DNA from: an uncultured Prevotellaceae bacterium | GTDB lineage: Bacteria > Bacteroidota > Bacteroidia > Bacteroidales > Bacteroidaceae | Length of the DNA stretch: 64,000 nucleotides | NCBI GenBank assembly: GCA_900316985.1 | Contig: ONFE01000011.1 | Location: 42,117-106,116 of the forward strand | Direction: 5' to 3' | Shown: positions 15,588 to 24,977 of the stretch, piece after piece | Layout: every line of letters starts with the position of its first letter | How positions within the stretch are numbered: position 1 is the first letter of the stretch | Notes under the pieces: model-generated | Seen by the model: the letters and a program-made list of their open reading frames with translations, nothing else | Told to the model about the DNA's origin: nothing | Database searches by the model: none | Translations under genes and position numbers: made by a program

Positions 15588-16919
15588 TTATAATGCACGG
15601 GCGAGCGATTTGAACTGTTCGCCGCGATCCTCCATATTCTTGAAGAGATCGAAACTGGCGCAGCAGGGAGAGAGCAGCACGGTCATACCGGGCTCAGCCA
15701 TTTCGTAACAGGCTTCCATGCACTCTTTCATAGAGTGGGTGTCACGTACCGGCAGTCCCAGGGGATCGAAGAAATTGTGTAGTTTGGTGTTGTCTGCACC
15801 GAGATACACCAGTCCTGCACATTTCTCCAGCACCAGGTCCTTGATGGCATTGTAGTCATTGCCTTTGTCCTTACCGCCAATGATCAGGATGGTCTTAGTC
15901 TTCATGCTTTCCAGCGCATACCAGCAAGCATCCACATTGGTGGCTTTGGAGTCATTGACATAGCGGACGCCGCGAACGGTCGTCACATATTCCAGGCGAT
16001 GTTCCACACCAGGGAAGTCGCTCAGACTTTTCCTGATCACTTCTTTCTTGATACCGGCTACATCTGAGGCAATACCTGCCGCCAGCGAGTTGTATATATT
16101 ATGCTTGCCCGTCAAGGAGAGTTCTTCCTGTTCCATGTTGAAGGGCGTAGGCTTTTCTATCTTGTATTGCCCTTCCTCAATGTAGGCTATGGAACCTTTC
16201 TCCTTGAGTTCAGAGAAGGGCAACTGGATAGCCTTGATGTCGTATTTTTTCAATTCCTTGCGGATAATGGGATCGTCGTTCCAATAGATAAATGCATCTT
16301 CGGGTTGCTGATTCTGGATAATGCGCATCTTGGCGTCCACATAGTTCTGCATACAATTCTGGTAACGGTCCAGGTGATCAGGGGTGATGTTCATCAGGAT
16401 AGCGACATTGGCTCGGAAATCATACATGTTGTCTAACTGGAAACTGGACAGTTCGATGACATAGTATTCATGGGGTGTCTCTGCTACCTGAAGCGCAAGT
16501 GAATTTCCGATATTACCTGCCAGTCCCACGTCATAGCCAGCTTCTTTGAAGATGTGGTAGATGAGGCTCGTGGTGGTTGTCTTGCCATTGGAACCGGTGA
16601 TGCAGATCATCTTTGAATTCGTATAACGCCCTGCAAACTCTATCTCGCTGATGATGTGGATGCCCTTGGCGATGATTTTCTGTATCATCGGGGCTTCGTC
16701 GGGAATGCCGGGGCTCTTGATGATCTCGTCGGCATTCAGTATCTTTTCTTCCGTGTGATGGCCTTCTTCCCATTCTATTTGGTGGTCATCCAGTAGCTTT
16801 TTGTAACGATCTTTAATTGTTCCCATATCGGAAACGAATACGTCAAAGCCTTCCTTTTGGGCAAGGACGGCAGCCCCTGCACCACTTTCTGCGGCTCCTA
16901 ATACAACAATTCTTTTCAT
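15588..16919 (-). CDS. murD: UDP-N-acetylmuramoyl-L-alanine--D-glutamate ligase
   Basis: 443-residue cytoplasmic Mur ligase that adds D-Glu to the stem peptide. It shows an N-terminal Rossmann-like block VLGAAESGAGAAVLAQK, the P-loop CITGSNGKTTTTSLIYH (about 112), the NITPDHLDRY block, and the C-terminal VNDSKATNVDA and IGGKDKGNDY motifs typical of MurD. Length is normal. The gaps are 4 nt to mraY upstream and 20 nt to ftsW downstream, so it belongs to the same transcript. Confidence 0.97.
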   Translation of the reverse strand: MKRIVVLGAAESGAGAAVLAQKEGFDVFVSDMGTIKDRYKKLLDDHQIEWEEGHHTEEKILNADEIIKSPGIPDEAPMIQKIIAKGIHIISEIEFAGRYTNSKMICITGSNGKTTTTSLIYHIFKEAGYDVGLAGNIGNSLALQVAETPHEYYVIELSSFQLDNMYDFRANVAILMNITPDHLDRYQNCMQNYVDAKMRIIQNQQPEDAFIYWNDDPIIRKELKKYDIKAIQLPFSELKEKGSIAYIEEGQYKIEKPTPFNMEQEELSLTGKHNIYNSLAAGIASDVAGIKKEVIRKSLSDFPGVEHRLEYVTTVRGVRYVNDSKATNVDACWYALESMKTKTILIIGGKDKGNDYNAIKDLVLEKCAGLVYLGADNTKLHNFFDPLGLPVRDTHSMKECMEACYEMAEPGMTVLLSPCCASFDLFKNMEDRGEQFKSLARAL

Positions 16920-16923
16920 CTTC

Positions 16924-18195
16924 TTATCTAATCTTCAACGTTATGATGGTCAATGCAGCTAAAATGATGGTGACAATCCAGAAACGGATGGTAATCTTTG
17001 ACTCGTGGAACTGACGTTTCGGCCAATTTTTGAATACGTAGCGACTGGTCTCGTCGAGTTGTGAGTCAAGTTTTCTGAAATTATCGTGAATAGGCGTGGC
17101 ACGGAAAATACGCACGCGTAGTCCCTTTCTCTTGTTATATTTGAAATAGAAGGTCTGGATCATGACACTCAGACTCTCCACGAGGAAGATACCGCAAAGA
17201 ATGGGGACGAGCAGTTCCTTGTGGATGATGACGGCACAAACGCCGATGATGCCGCCGATTGTCAGTGAACCTGTGTCGCCCATAAATACCTGAGCGGGGT
17301 AAGCATTGTACCAGAGAAAACCGATCATAGCACCGATGAATGCGCACATGAATACTACCAGTTCCTGAGAACCAGGTATGTACATAATGTTCAGGTAGGC
17401 TGCATATTCCAAATGGGAACTTACATAAGCCAGAATACCCAAGGCCACTCCAATGATAGCCGAGTTTCCGGCAGCCATACCGTCCATACCGTCATTCAGG
17501 TTGGCACCGTTGGAAACAGCCGTGACTACGATGATGGTCATGATGACAAAGAGCACCCATCCGGCAGCCGTCTTGTATTTGCCCAAGAAACCAAAGGCCT
17601 GTCCATAGTCAAGATTATGGTTTTTCACAAACGGGATGGTGGTCTTTAGGGATTTCACCGGTTCGGATTTGTGGACAACTACCGTTTGCTGGTTTTGTCG
17701 TTGCATTTCAACGTTCTCACGTACTTTAGCGTCGGGGCTGGCCCAAAGAACAAGGCCAACAATCAGGCCGATGCTCACCTGGCCTACAATCTTGTATTTG
17801 CCTGACAAGCCTTCTTTGTTCTTTCTGAATATCTTGATATAATCATCCAGGAATCCGAGGAATCCGAGCCATACCGTCGTGATGATCATCAAGATGAGAT
17901 AGATATTGCGCATGCGGCCAAGCAAGAGGGCTGGTATCAGAATCGAGACGATGATGATGATGCCACCCATGGTGGGTACGCCTTTCTTGGCAGTTCCAAA
18001 GGGGTCTATGGAAACGTCGCGCTGTGTCTCTGAAATGTTTTTACGTTTCATGTATTTGATGAAACGCTCTCCAAACCAAGCCGAGATAATCAGGGCCAGG
18101 ATCAGTGCAAGTAATGCACGGAATGAGATGTATCCCCATACGTGTGAACCGGGGATGCCGAATTGTTCTAAGAATCTGAAAATGTAGTATAACAT
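16924..18195 (-). CDS. mraY: Phospho-N-acetylmuramoyl-pentapeptide transferase
   Basis: 423-residue integral membrane enzyme that makes lipid I from UDP-MurNAc-pentapeptide and undecaprenyl phosphate. Diagnostic pieces are PTMGGIIII, the Asp pair in GFLDDYIKI, NLNDGMDGMAAG and VFMGDTGSLTIGG, with a C-terminal His-containing segment (RATPIHDNFRKL). It has the expanded loop between helices seen in Bacteroidota MraY (KVRENVEMQRQNQQTVVVHK), which makes it longer than the roughly 360 residues of E. coli MraY. It sits 12 nt after murE. Confidence 0.97.
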   Translation of the reverse strand: MLYYIFRFLEQFGIPGSHVWGYISFRALLALILALIISAWFGERFIKYMKRKNISETQRDVSIDPFGTAKKGVPTMGGIIIIVSILIPALLLGRMRNIYLILMIITTVWLGFLGFLDDYIKIFRKNKEGLSGKYKIVGQVSIGLIVGLVLWASPDAKVRENVEMQRQNQQTVVVHKSEPVKSLKTTIPFVKNHNLDYGQAFGFLGKYKTAAGWVLFVIMTIIVVTAVSNGANLNDGMDGMAAGNSAIIGVALGILAYVSSHLEYAAYLNIMYIPGSQELVVFMCAFIGAMIGFLWYNAYPAQVFMGDTGSLTIGGIIGVCAVIIHKELLVPILCGIFLVESLSVMIQTFYFKYNKRKGLRVRIFRATPIHDNFRKLDSQLDETSRYVFKNWPKRQFHESKITIRFWIVTIILAALTIITLKIR

Positions 18196-18207
18196 AATTC
18201 TTATCTC

Positions 18208-19659
18208 TTAATTCTGAAAAATCTCTTTCACCACCTCTTTGTCGTCGAAGTGATGCTTTACACCTTTTATCTCTTGATAGTCTTCATGGCCTTTGCCGGC
18301 AATGAGGATGACATCGCCCTTTTCGGCCATCATGCAGGCCGTGCGGATAGCTTCTCTACGGTCCACGATACTCACTACTTTCTTCATCTGTTGCTTGTCC
18401 AGTCCGGCCAGCATGTCGTTGATGATGTCCTGCGGTTCCTCAAAGCGGGGATTGTCGCTGGTGATGATGACTTTGTCACTTTGCTTGACGGCTTCTTGTG
18501 CCATCAGCGGACGTTTGCCCTTGTCGCGGTTTCCACCGGCTCCACAGACGGTGATTACCTTGCCTTTTCCGTTCAACACTTCGTGAATGGCTTTCAGCAC
18601 ATTCTCCAATGCGTCAGGGGTATGGGCATAGTCAACGATCGCGGTATAGCCTTCTGGAGATTGAATGGGTTCCAGCCGTCCACTAACGCTCTTGAGGGTG
18701 CTCAATGCGATAAGGATGTCTTCGGGCTTCTGTCCAAGCATGACAGCAGCACCATAGACGGCCAGCAGGTTGCTTACATTGAACTTGCCGATAAACTGCA
18801 CGCCAACTTCATGCCCGTCAATTTCCAGATACATTCCCTCGAAGTGGCATTCCAGGATATGTGCCCTGAAATCGGCCATAGAACGTGTACTGTAAGTCTT
18901 GATTTGTGCCTTGCAGTTCTGAACCATCACCATGCCGTTCTTGTCATCTGCATTTGTAATGGCAAATGCCGACTTGGGCAGTCCGTCAAAGAATGCTTTC
19001 TTGGCATTGCGGTAGTTCTCCACGGTCTTATGGTAATCCATGTGGTCACGGGTCAGATTGGTGAAGATGCCTCCCGCGAATTTCAGTCCGCCGATACGCT
19101 TCTGGTGGATGGCATGGCTAGAGCATTCCATAAAGGCATATTGGCAGCCGACCTCCACCATCTTGCTGAGCAATGCATTCAGTTCGATAGGATCTGGCGT
19201 GGTATGGTCGGCAGGAATAGCTTCCCCTTCAATATAGTTGCAAACGGTGCTCAGCAGTCCGCACTTATAACCCAGTTTGCGGAACATATTATATAATAAG
19301 GTGGCGATGGTTGTCTTACCGTTTGTTCCAGTCACACCCACCAATTTCAGTTTCTCACTGGGATTGCCATAGAAGATAGTAGCAACCTTGCCAACGGCAT
19401 CTTCGGTGGAAGCCACTTGTATGTAGGTTACGTTCTCTTTTAGTTCAGCAGGCAGATCCTCACAGAGGATGGCAGAAGCGCCTAAGTCCAGTGCTTTGGG
19501 AATAAACTGATGACCATCCACTTGTGTGCCTTTCATCGCCACGAACAGATGTCCTTGCTTTATCTTACGGCTGTCAATATTGACGCCTGTGATGTCTGTG
19601 TTCTCATCTCCCACGACCTGTGTGGGCTTGATGTTCTTCAGCAACTCCTTCAGTCTCAT
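18208..19659 (-). CDS. murE: UDP-MurNAc-L-Ala-D-Glu--meso-diaminopimelate ligase
   Basis: 483-residue cytoplasmic Mur ligase for the third stem-peptide residue. The P-loop [14 protein letters not shown] (about 110), [13 protein letters not shown] and [12 protein letters not shown] are present. The motif [10 protein letters not shown] contains DNPR, the hallmark of meso-diaminopimelate-specific enzymes, so the wall should be of the DAP type. Its ATG overlaps the ftsI stop by 4 nt (ATGA), which suggests translational coupling. mraY follows after 12 nt. Confidence 0.97.
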   Translation of the reverse strand: MRLKELLKNIKPTQVVGDENTDITGVNIDSRKIKQGHLFVAMKGTQVDGHQFIPKALDLGASAILCEDLPAELKENVTYIQVASTEDAVGKVATIFYGNPSEKLKLVGVTGTNGKTTIATLLYNMFRKLGYKCGLLSTVCNYIEGEAIPADHTTPDPIELNALLSKMVEVGCQYAFMECSSHAIHQKRIGGLKFAGGIFTNLTRDHMDYHKTVENYRNAKKAFFDGLPKSAFAITNADDKNGMVMVQNCKAQIKTYSTRSMADFRAHILECHFEGMYLEIDGHEVGVQFIGKFNVSNLLAVYGAAVMLGQKPEDILIALSTLKSVSGRLEPIQSPEGYTAIVDYAHTPDALENVLKAIHEVLNGKGKVITVCGAGGNRDKGKRPLMAQEAVKQSDKVIITSDNPRFEEPQDIINDMLAGLDKQQMKKVVSIVDRREAIRTACMMAEKGDVILIAGKGHEDYQEIKGVKHHFDDKEVVKEIFQN

Positions 19660-21806
19660 ATCTCTAGTTTTAAGTTACATATATCACCTTTCTTTATTTC
19701 GTGGCCGGCCGGCAGACTTTGGCCTACGACCTTGCCGCGGCCTGTCAGTCTTACACTGACGCCACGACTTTCAAGCATAAAGACCGCATCGCGCGCACCC
19801 ATTCCCAAGACGTCGGGGATAAGGTTCTTGGCATAACTCTGGCCCTTAGCCAATTGCACGGTGTTGTTCTTGAAAACAGCATTTCCCCAGATGGGGTTGC
19901 CTTCTGTATAGCTGCCACTCCAGTTGTTGTCTGTTTTGATGCCCAAATGGCTAAGTACATAGTCGGCAGCCAGCAGGTTGCCATTCTTCACGTCGGGCAG
20001 CATAATGGACAGAGAGTCGCGGGCGTCTGCCACGCTCAGTTTCACATCCTGGGCCATAATACCCTCTGCAATATGGTGGAAGACGACGCCGCTCATACCG
20101 CCACCAGAAGCTGGCAGACCGCTTTTCTGGATGCAGACAATACAGGAATAGCGCGGATTGTCGGCAGGGAAGAATCCTGCAAAACTCAGCAGGTAAGCAG
20201 CCGTATTACCGAAACGGTTCCATATCTGTGCGGTACCTGTTTTTCCTGCAACTTTGAAACTCTTGGAACCGGCCTTTTTACCCAATCCCTGACTGACCAC
20301 ATGGGTCAGGATGGTTTGCATCATCTTTACCGTTTCAGGATTCTTACAAATCATCTCGCGCTGGACAACAGGTGGGAAATCCATCAGTACTTCGCCGTTT
20401 TTCACCACTTGCTTGACAAATCGCGGGCGCATCATCTTACCGTTATTGGCAATGGCGTTATAGAAAGTCAATGTAGATATCGGTGGCACCTGCGTCTCAT
20501 AGCCGATACTCATCCATGGCAGGGCTGTTTTGCTCCAGTTAAGCCATTGTCCGCGTTCGTTCTTTTTCGGCATGCGGATTTTTGCTGGAGAGGAACCCAC
20601 CAATGGTATCTCCAGGTTGTCATGGAGTCCTGTACGATATAACCCCTCTACGTATTTCTCGGGATTCTTTCCATAGTGTTCGTCTATTATACGACTCACA
20701 CCGATATTCGAACTAACTTCCAATGTGCGAGGCAGTGAGATCCTGCCATAACCGCCACGCCGCCAGTTGTGGTCACGCATCTTTGCACCGTGCATGTCCA
20801 TCACACCGCCGTAAGTTTCCACCCAAAGGTTGGTGTCACATTTGTGGTCGTCCAGATAGACAAGGATGGAAGCCGTCTTGAATACTGAACCGGGCTCCAG
20901 CAAGTCGCTTACGGCATTATTCTTGACTTCGCGGTAAACGCCATCCTCACATTTCGTCATATTCACGATAGCTTTGATGTCGCCGGTCTTCACCTCCATC
21001 ACAATGGCAACACCGACATTGCCGTTGATGAGTTTCAGCTCGTCGATGACCGAACGTTCAGCCAAATCCTGCATGTTGACGTCAATAGTCGTCACGATGT
21101 CGGCTCCATCCACAGGCGGGCGCTCGGTGATGCTGAGGTATTTGTTCATCACCTTCTTGCGCTGTACGATGCCCGATTTTCCGCGCAGGATAGTATCGAA
21201 TGACAGTTCAAGTCCGCAGCGTGCCGTGTCCTTTGCACCGAACATATCTCCCACGGTGCGTTGTGCCAGTGAACCGAATGGGCGTTGGCGGGAATTGAAT
21301 TCCTCCACATGGAAACCGCTCTTGTATTTTGAGAGGTTGAAGAATGGCAGATGCTTGACTTCTGTGTAGGTGTCATAGCTGACACGTTTATCCCAGATAG
21401 CCCAGTGGCGGCTCATTTTTTCCCGGCCCTTTTCAAAATGGCTCTTGAATTCCGCGGCGGTCTTTTGGGGGAATATCTCGTGTAATCCTGTGCAGACGCT
21501 ATCTATCTTTTCTTCCCAAAGTGAGTCGCTCTTGCTGTCTTCAATGGCTTTGAAGTCGAGGAACAGCTTGAATTCCGGAAGTGAAGAAGCCATCAGTCGT
21601 CCGTCACATGAAAGGATATTTCCACGTACTGGCTTTACATCCACAGAGTCGCGTTTCAGGCGGTCTGCCACCTGCATCCAGTAGTCACGTTTCACGGTGG
21701 CAATATAGAATGCTTTGCCCACGATGAGCAGCCCCAACACGACCATTACATATCCAATGATCTTGTATCGGGGAATAATCTTTTTTCTGTCAAACAGGCT
21801 GCTCAT
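19656..21806 (-). CDS. ftsI: Division-specific transpeptidase FtsI / PBP3 with PASTA domain
   Basis: 716-residue class B penicillin-binding protein that cross-links septal peptidoglycan. One N-terminal membrane helix ([20 protein letters not shown]) is followed by the pedestal domain and the transpeptidase domain. The catalytic motifs are SVFK (307-310), SSN (365-367) and KTGT (522-525). A PASTA domain ends the protein (about 655-716, [20 protein letters not shown]). A C-terminal PASTA domain is typical of Bacteroidota FtsI and absent from E. coli FtsI. It overlaps murE by 4 nt and lies 27 nt after the ftsL-like gene. Confidence 0.96.
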   Translation of the reverse strand: MSSLFDRKKIIPRYKIIGYVMVVLGLLIVGKAFYIATVKRDYWMQVADRLKRDSVDVKPVRGNILSCDGRLMASSLPEFKLFLDFKAIEDSKSDSLWEEKIDSVCTGLHEIFPQKTAAEFKSHFEKGREKMSRHWAIWDKRVSYDTYTEVKHLPFFNLSKYKSGFHVEEFNSRQRPFGSLAQRTVGDMFGAKDTARCGLELSFDTILRGKSGIVQRKKVMNKYLSITERPPVDGADIVTTIDVNMQDLAERSVIDELKLINGNVGVAIVMEVKTGDIKAIVNMTKCEDGVYREVKNNAVSDLLEPGSVFKTASILVYLDDHKCDTNLWVETYGGVMDMHGAKMRDHNWRRGGYGRISLPRTLEVSSNIGVSRIIDEHYGKNPEKYVEGLYRTGLHDNLEIPLVGSSPAKIRMPKKNERGQWLNWSKTALPWMSIGYETQVPPISTLTFYNAIANNGKMMRPRFVKQVVKNGEVLMDFPPVVQREMICKNPETVKMMQTILTHVVSQGLGKKAGSKSFKVAGKTGTAQIWNRFGNTAAYLLSFAGFFPADNPRYSCIVCIQKSGLPASGGGMSGVVFHHIAEGIMAQDVKLSVADARDSLSIMLPDVKNGNLLAADYVLSHLGIKTDNNWSGSYTEGNPIWGNAVFKNNTVQLAKGQSYAKNLIPDVLGMGARDAVFMLESRGVSVRLTGRGKVVGQSLPAGHEIKKGDICNLKLEI

Positions 21807-21833
21807 ACCTTATTATATATAGTTGATGTCTTT

Positions 21834-22346
21834 TTAATTTGGAATTTCGATAATGTAGGGCGGTTGGGCCGGTATCTTCAGCAGGGAGTCCTTGTTCGTC
21901 TTCAGCATATCCAGGACGTTGCTTTCGCGGCAGCGTTCCGTGAGTTCGCTGGCTGATGAGAGTGACTTGTATTTGGCATCCTGCAGTTCAATGTTCAGCT
22001 TGTCTATCTCCAGCATTTTCTTTTGGCAACTGTAACGGTTGGAGATGTAGATAATGATGAAGACCACACACAGCAGAATGACGCCGATCTGACGGCGCAG
22101 CATCTGCGTTGTCAGAAAGTCACCGCCTAGGATACGGCGCAACGTGAAAGTCGACGACTGGGCAGCCTCGTCTTCACGGGCCTGCTCTTTAATGGCTTCT
22201 TGCAGGGAAGGTGTCTCTTCGTCCTGACGGGGAGACTCTTCCGTAACGGGAGTCCCATTTTTCTCGGGCTTTTCAGACTTTTCCGCAGAAGCATTTTCCG
22301 GCTTCACGTCCATAGGTCGTTCTTCTATGTAGTTTTCTTCTGTCAT
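21834..22346 (-). CDS. ftsL: FtsL-like division protein
   Basis: 170-residue bitopic protein. A long acidic, Pro/Glu-rich cytoplasmic N-terminus (about residues 1-75) precedes one membrane helix (IGVILLCVVFIIIYI) and a short periplasmic coiled-coil-like region (MLEIDKLNIELQDAKYKSLS). FtsL proteins are very divergent; the call rests on topology and on the position between rsmH and ftsI, where ftsL lies in most dcw clusters. Its start overlaps the rsmH stop by 4 nt. The cytoplasmic tail is longer than in E. coli FtsL. Its partner is expected to be FtsB/DivIC, not encoded here. Confidence 0.82.
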   Translation of the reverse strand: MTEENYIEERPMDVKPENASAEKSEKPEKNGTPVTEESPRQDEETPSLQEAIKEQAREDEAAQSSTFTLRRILGGDFLTTQMLRRQIGVILLCVVFIIIYISNRYSCQKKMLEIDKLNIELQDAKYKSLSSASELTERCRESNVLDMLKTNKDSLLKIPAQPPYIIEIPN

Positions 22347-23287
22347 TTCTTTTCTGCAATTCTGAGTTTCGCACTCCGGCTGCGCGGATTCCGCTGTTGC
22401 TCCTCTTCCGAGGGTGTGATGACCTTACCGTTGACCAACTGGAAAGGCGATTGGATACGGCCGAAGAAGTCTTGTTCCACTTTCCCTTCGGCATTGCCGG
22501 CCTTCATCACGTTCTTTACGATGCGGTCTTCTAGCGAGTGATAGGTAATGATGGACAGCCGTCCACCCTCGCACAGCACTTCTGTGGCACCTTTCAGCAT
22601 TTCCTTGAGTGCGTCCATTTCATGGTTCACTTCAATGCGCAAGGCCTGAAACACTTTGGCCATTTCTTTTTTCTCCCGTTCTTTGGGAAGCATCGGGCCG
22701 ATGGCATCAAGCAAGTCTTGCGTGGTTTGGATGCCCATTACAGTCCTTTTCTTCGCGATGGCTGCTGCAAGTCGGCGGGCATTCTTTATTTCCCCGTAGA
22801 GGTAGAAGATGTCTGCCAGTTTTGTCTCTTCTGCATGGTTTAGCAGGTCGGCCGCCGTCTGCCCGGCTCTTTTGTTCATCCTCATATCGAGAGGTGCATC
22901 GAAACGGAAGGAAAACCCACGTGTCTCATCGTCAAAGTGGTGGCTCGATACACCCAGGTCGGCTAACAGTCCGTCCACGTGGTCTACCTCGTAGTATCTC
23001 ATCCAGTTTTTCAGGTAGCGGAAATTGCTTCTCACGAAGGTGAACCTTGGGTCATCGGCAATCTCTTTCTCTTTGTCCATGCCCCCTTGTCCTTTTAGGT
23101 TCAGTTCGGCATCCGCATCTTGGTCAAAACTGTAAAGGTGACCGTTTTCCCCTAACCGCGAGAGAATTTCTTTGCTGTGGCCACCGCCACCGAAAGTTAC
23201 GTCCACATATATCCCGTTGGGCTTGATGTTCAGTCCGTCAACACTCTCTTTCAACAGTACCGGAATATGGTAGGGACTCTCGCTCAT
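22343..23287 (-). CDS. rsmH: 16S rRNA (cytosine(1402)-N(4))-methyltransferase
   Basis: 314-residue SAM-dependent enzyme (formerly MraW) that methylates C1402 in the decoding centre. The SAM loop DVTFGGGGHSKEIL (about 29-42), the LLADLGVSSHHFD motif, and FQALRIEVNHEMDAL with SIITYHSLEDRIVK are all conserved. The start MSESPYHIPVLLKESVDGL matches the family. It is the second gene of the dcw operon, 44 nt after mraZ, and overlaps the ftsL-like gene by 4 nt. Confidence 0.97.
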   Translation of the reverse strand: MSESPYHIPVLLKESVDGLNIKPNGIYVDVTFGGGGHSKEILSRLGENGHLYSFDQDADAELNLKGQGGMDKEKEIADDPRFTFVRSNFRYLKNWMRYYEVDHVDGLLADLGVSSHHFDDETRGFSFRFDAPLDMRMNKRAGQTAADLLNHAEETKLADIFYLYGEIKNARRLAAAIAKKRTVMGIQTTQDLLDAIGPMLPKEREKKEMAKVFQALRIEVNHEMDALKEMLKGATEVLCEGGRLSIITYHSLEDRIVKNVMKAGNAEGKVEQDFFGRIQSPFQLVNGKVITPSEEEQQRNPRSRSAKLRIAEKK

Positions 23288-23331
23288 TCTTTTTTATTTC
23301 ATTTACGCTTTCGCGCCAATCTTAAAGGTCT

Positions 23332-23790
23332 TTAATCTTCGTTCTTCACTTCTTTCATCACATCTTCCAGGGCCTCACCGAACAATTCAGCTTCCATGAA
23401 AGGTTTCTCGGCCTTCTCGGCAGCCCAGATTTCGATGGTGTCGTCCATTCCGAGGAATTTCACGTCACGGTCGATTCCTGCCAGTTGAAGATAACGCTTG
23501 CCAATGAGGAAGCGGCCGTTGCCGTCAAGCTCTATCCGCTCTGCATCGCTTACGAACTGGCGCAGAATCTCCTGATGCTGGCGGTTGTAACGGTTCAGCT
23601 TGCTGCGTAGCAGGTCCATCTGTTCGTTCCAGACGCTTTCCGGATAAAGTTTCAGACAGTCCTGAAACACGTCCTTGCGCATCACCAAGGCTTCTTGGCC
23701 CGATGCTTGGAGCACCTTGCGGAATGCAGCAGGCAGAAATACCCTGCCTTTGGCGTCGGTTTTGGCTTCTATATTACCTAAAAAACGCAT
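23332..23790 (-). CDS. mraZ: Transcriptional regulator MraZ
   Basis: 152 residues from the chosen start MRFLGNIEAKTDAKGRVFLP. MraZ has two SpoVT/AbrB-like DNA-binding domains, seen here as DAKGRVFLPAAFRKVL and ELDGNGRFLIGKRYLQLAG. In E. coli it represses its own dcw operon. A longer frame up to 23862 is open but crosses the promoter box (23820-23827) and the MraZ boxes, so the inner ATG is taken. It is the first gene of the dcw cluster and is probably autoregulated through the boxes at 23837-23862. Confidence 0.93.
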   Translation of the reverse strand: MRFLGNIEAKTDAKGRVFLPAAFRKVLQASGQEALVMRKDVFQDCLKLYPESVWNEQMDLLRSKLNRYNRQHQEILRQFVSDAERIELDGNGRFLIGKRYLQLAGIDRDVKFLGMDDTIEIWAAEKAEKPFMEAELFGEALEDVMKEVKNED

Positions 23791-23819
23791 ACGTACATTA
23801 TTAAATTCGAATTCGTTGG

Positions 23820-23862
23820 CAAAGATAATCATTTTCCTCCACTTTTCACCACTTTCCCCCAC
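23820..23862 (-). promoter_or_regulatory. dcw promoter with three MraZ boxes
   Basis: On the minus strand TATCTTTG (23820-23827) is the -7 box, 30 nt before the mraZ ATG. Upstream lie GTGGAG (23837-23842), GTGGTG (23847-23852) and GTGGGG (23857-23862), spaced exactly 10 bp apart. This matches the known MraZ operator design of GTGG(G)-type repeats with short spacers. The middle box covers the -33 region, which fits repression by blocking the promoter. Confidence 0.85.
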
Positions 23863-24073
23863 ATTTTTTTTAAATTAACTAATTTTTGTTTGTTTACCTC
23901 AATTTTGAACGTGATTTCTCAAAGATTGGAATGCTGGTTATTTGATTTTGGCCAACGAATAATGCTCTATCAAAAGTGTGCTTAGTCGTTATCAGACTCG
24001 ACGTTTTGTTGCAAAAAACCAAATTAATGAAACATTTTTCTTGAAAATGTGCACGTTTATGAAAAATAAGTGC
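23863..24073. other. Divergent intergenic region between mraZ and glsA
   Basis: AT-rich region holding the outer flanks of the two divergent promoters. Apart from these no repeat, RNA gene or supported reading frame was seen. Confidence 0.5.
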
Positions 24074-24081
24074 TATTTTTG
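24074..24081 (+). promoter_or_regulatory. -7 box of the glsA-glsB operon
   Basis: TATTTTTG fits TAnnTTTG and ends 19 nt before the chosen glsA ATG at 24101. No well-placed TTTG was found for the -33 position. Confidence 0.55.
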
Positions 24082-24100
24082 CACATCGTTTTATGTTTTT

Positions 24101-24925
24101 ATGAAAGAGATAGCAGAAAAGACAATCGACATAGAACAGATTCTTCGTGGGAAGATGGGCGCGAAAGCTAAATTCGTGCCAGGGTTTTTAGTAAACTGGC
24201 TGAAACGCATCGTTCACGAGGATGAAGTGAACCGTTTCCTCTGGGAAAGCCGTCACCTGACGGGCACGGAATGGTTAGAGGAGTGTGTCCGCTATCTTGA
24301 CATGACGCTTGAACTGGAAGGCGTGGAGAATCTTCCGTCAAAGGACGATGGCCGCCTCTATACTTTTGTGAGCAACCATCCTCTGGGTGGTGCTGACGGC
24401 GTAGCACTGGGCAGTATTATCGGCCGCCATTATGACAGCCGTTTCCGGTATTTGGTCAATGATCTCCTGATGAACCTGCCTGGTTTGGCTCCACTTAGCA
24501 TCCCTATCAACAAGACTGGAAAGCAGAGCCGTAACTTCCCTGCTATGGTTGAAGCAGGATTTCAGAGCGACAACCACATGTTGATGTACCCTGCCGGCAT
24601 CTGTTCTCGCAAGATTAACGGTGAGATTCACGACGTTCCATGGACGAAGACTTTTATCACGAAGAGCGTACAATACCAGCGTGATGTGGTGCCTATCCAT
24701 TTTAGCGGTCAGAACAGTAACTTTTTCTACCGCCTGGCCAACTTCAGCGACAAGCATCTGAAATTTAATTTGGCCATGCTTTTCCTGGTCGACGAAATGT
24801 ATAAGAATGTCCACAAGACCTTTAAGGTGACTTTTGGAAAGCCCATACCCTGGCAGACTTTCGACAAGTCCAAAACACCGTTGGAATGGGCGAAATTTGT
24901 AGAAGACCGCGTCTATCAACTGTAA
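24101..24925 (+). CDS. glsA: O-acyltransferase of glycine-lipid synthesis (GlsA-like, PlsC fold)
   Basis: 274 residues from MKEIAEKTIDIEQIL. The motif SNHPLGGADG is the acyltransferase catalytic block (His...Asp) of the PlsC superfamily, and PAGICSRK is the matching second motif. In Bacteroides thetaiotaomicron a paired GNAT-type N-acyltransferase (GlsB) and a PlsC-type O-acyltransferase (GlsA) make glycine lipids; the same pairing is present here, with this gene first. It is expected on the inner membrane face, acylating the beta-hydroxy group of an N-acyl-glycine. The frame is open from 23978, but the -7 box lies inside that extension, so the inner start is used. Confidence 0.8.
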   Translation: MKEIAEKTIDIEQILRGKMGAKAKFVPGFLVNWLKRIVHEDEVNRFLWESRHLTGTEWLEECVRYLDMTLELEGVENLPSKDDGRLYTFVSNHPLGGADGVALGSIIGRHYDSRFRYLVNDLLMNLPGLAPLSIPINKTGKQSRNFPAMVEAGFQSDNHMLMYPAGICSRKINGEIHDVPWTKTFITKSVQYQRDVVPIHFSGQNSNFFYRLANFSDKHLKFNLAMLFLVDEMYKNVHKTFKVTFGKPIPWQTFDKSKTPLEWAKFVEDRVYQL

Positions 24926-24977
24926 AAAGAAATCCACGATCATAAACCATTAATATCAAATCCTAAATCCAAACACT

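Noticed and set aside
23791-23862. Longer start of MraZ at 23862
   Set aside because: The extension covers the -7 box and the MraZ boxes and does not resemble MraZ N-termini.
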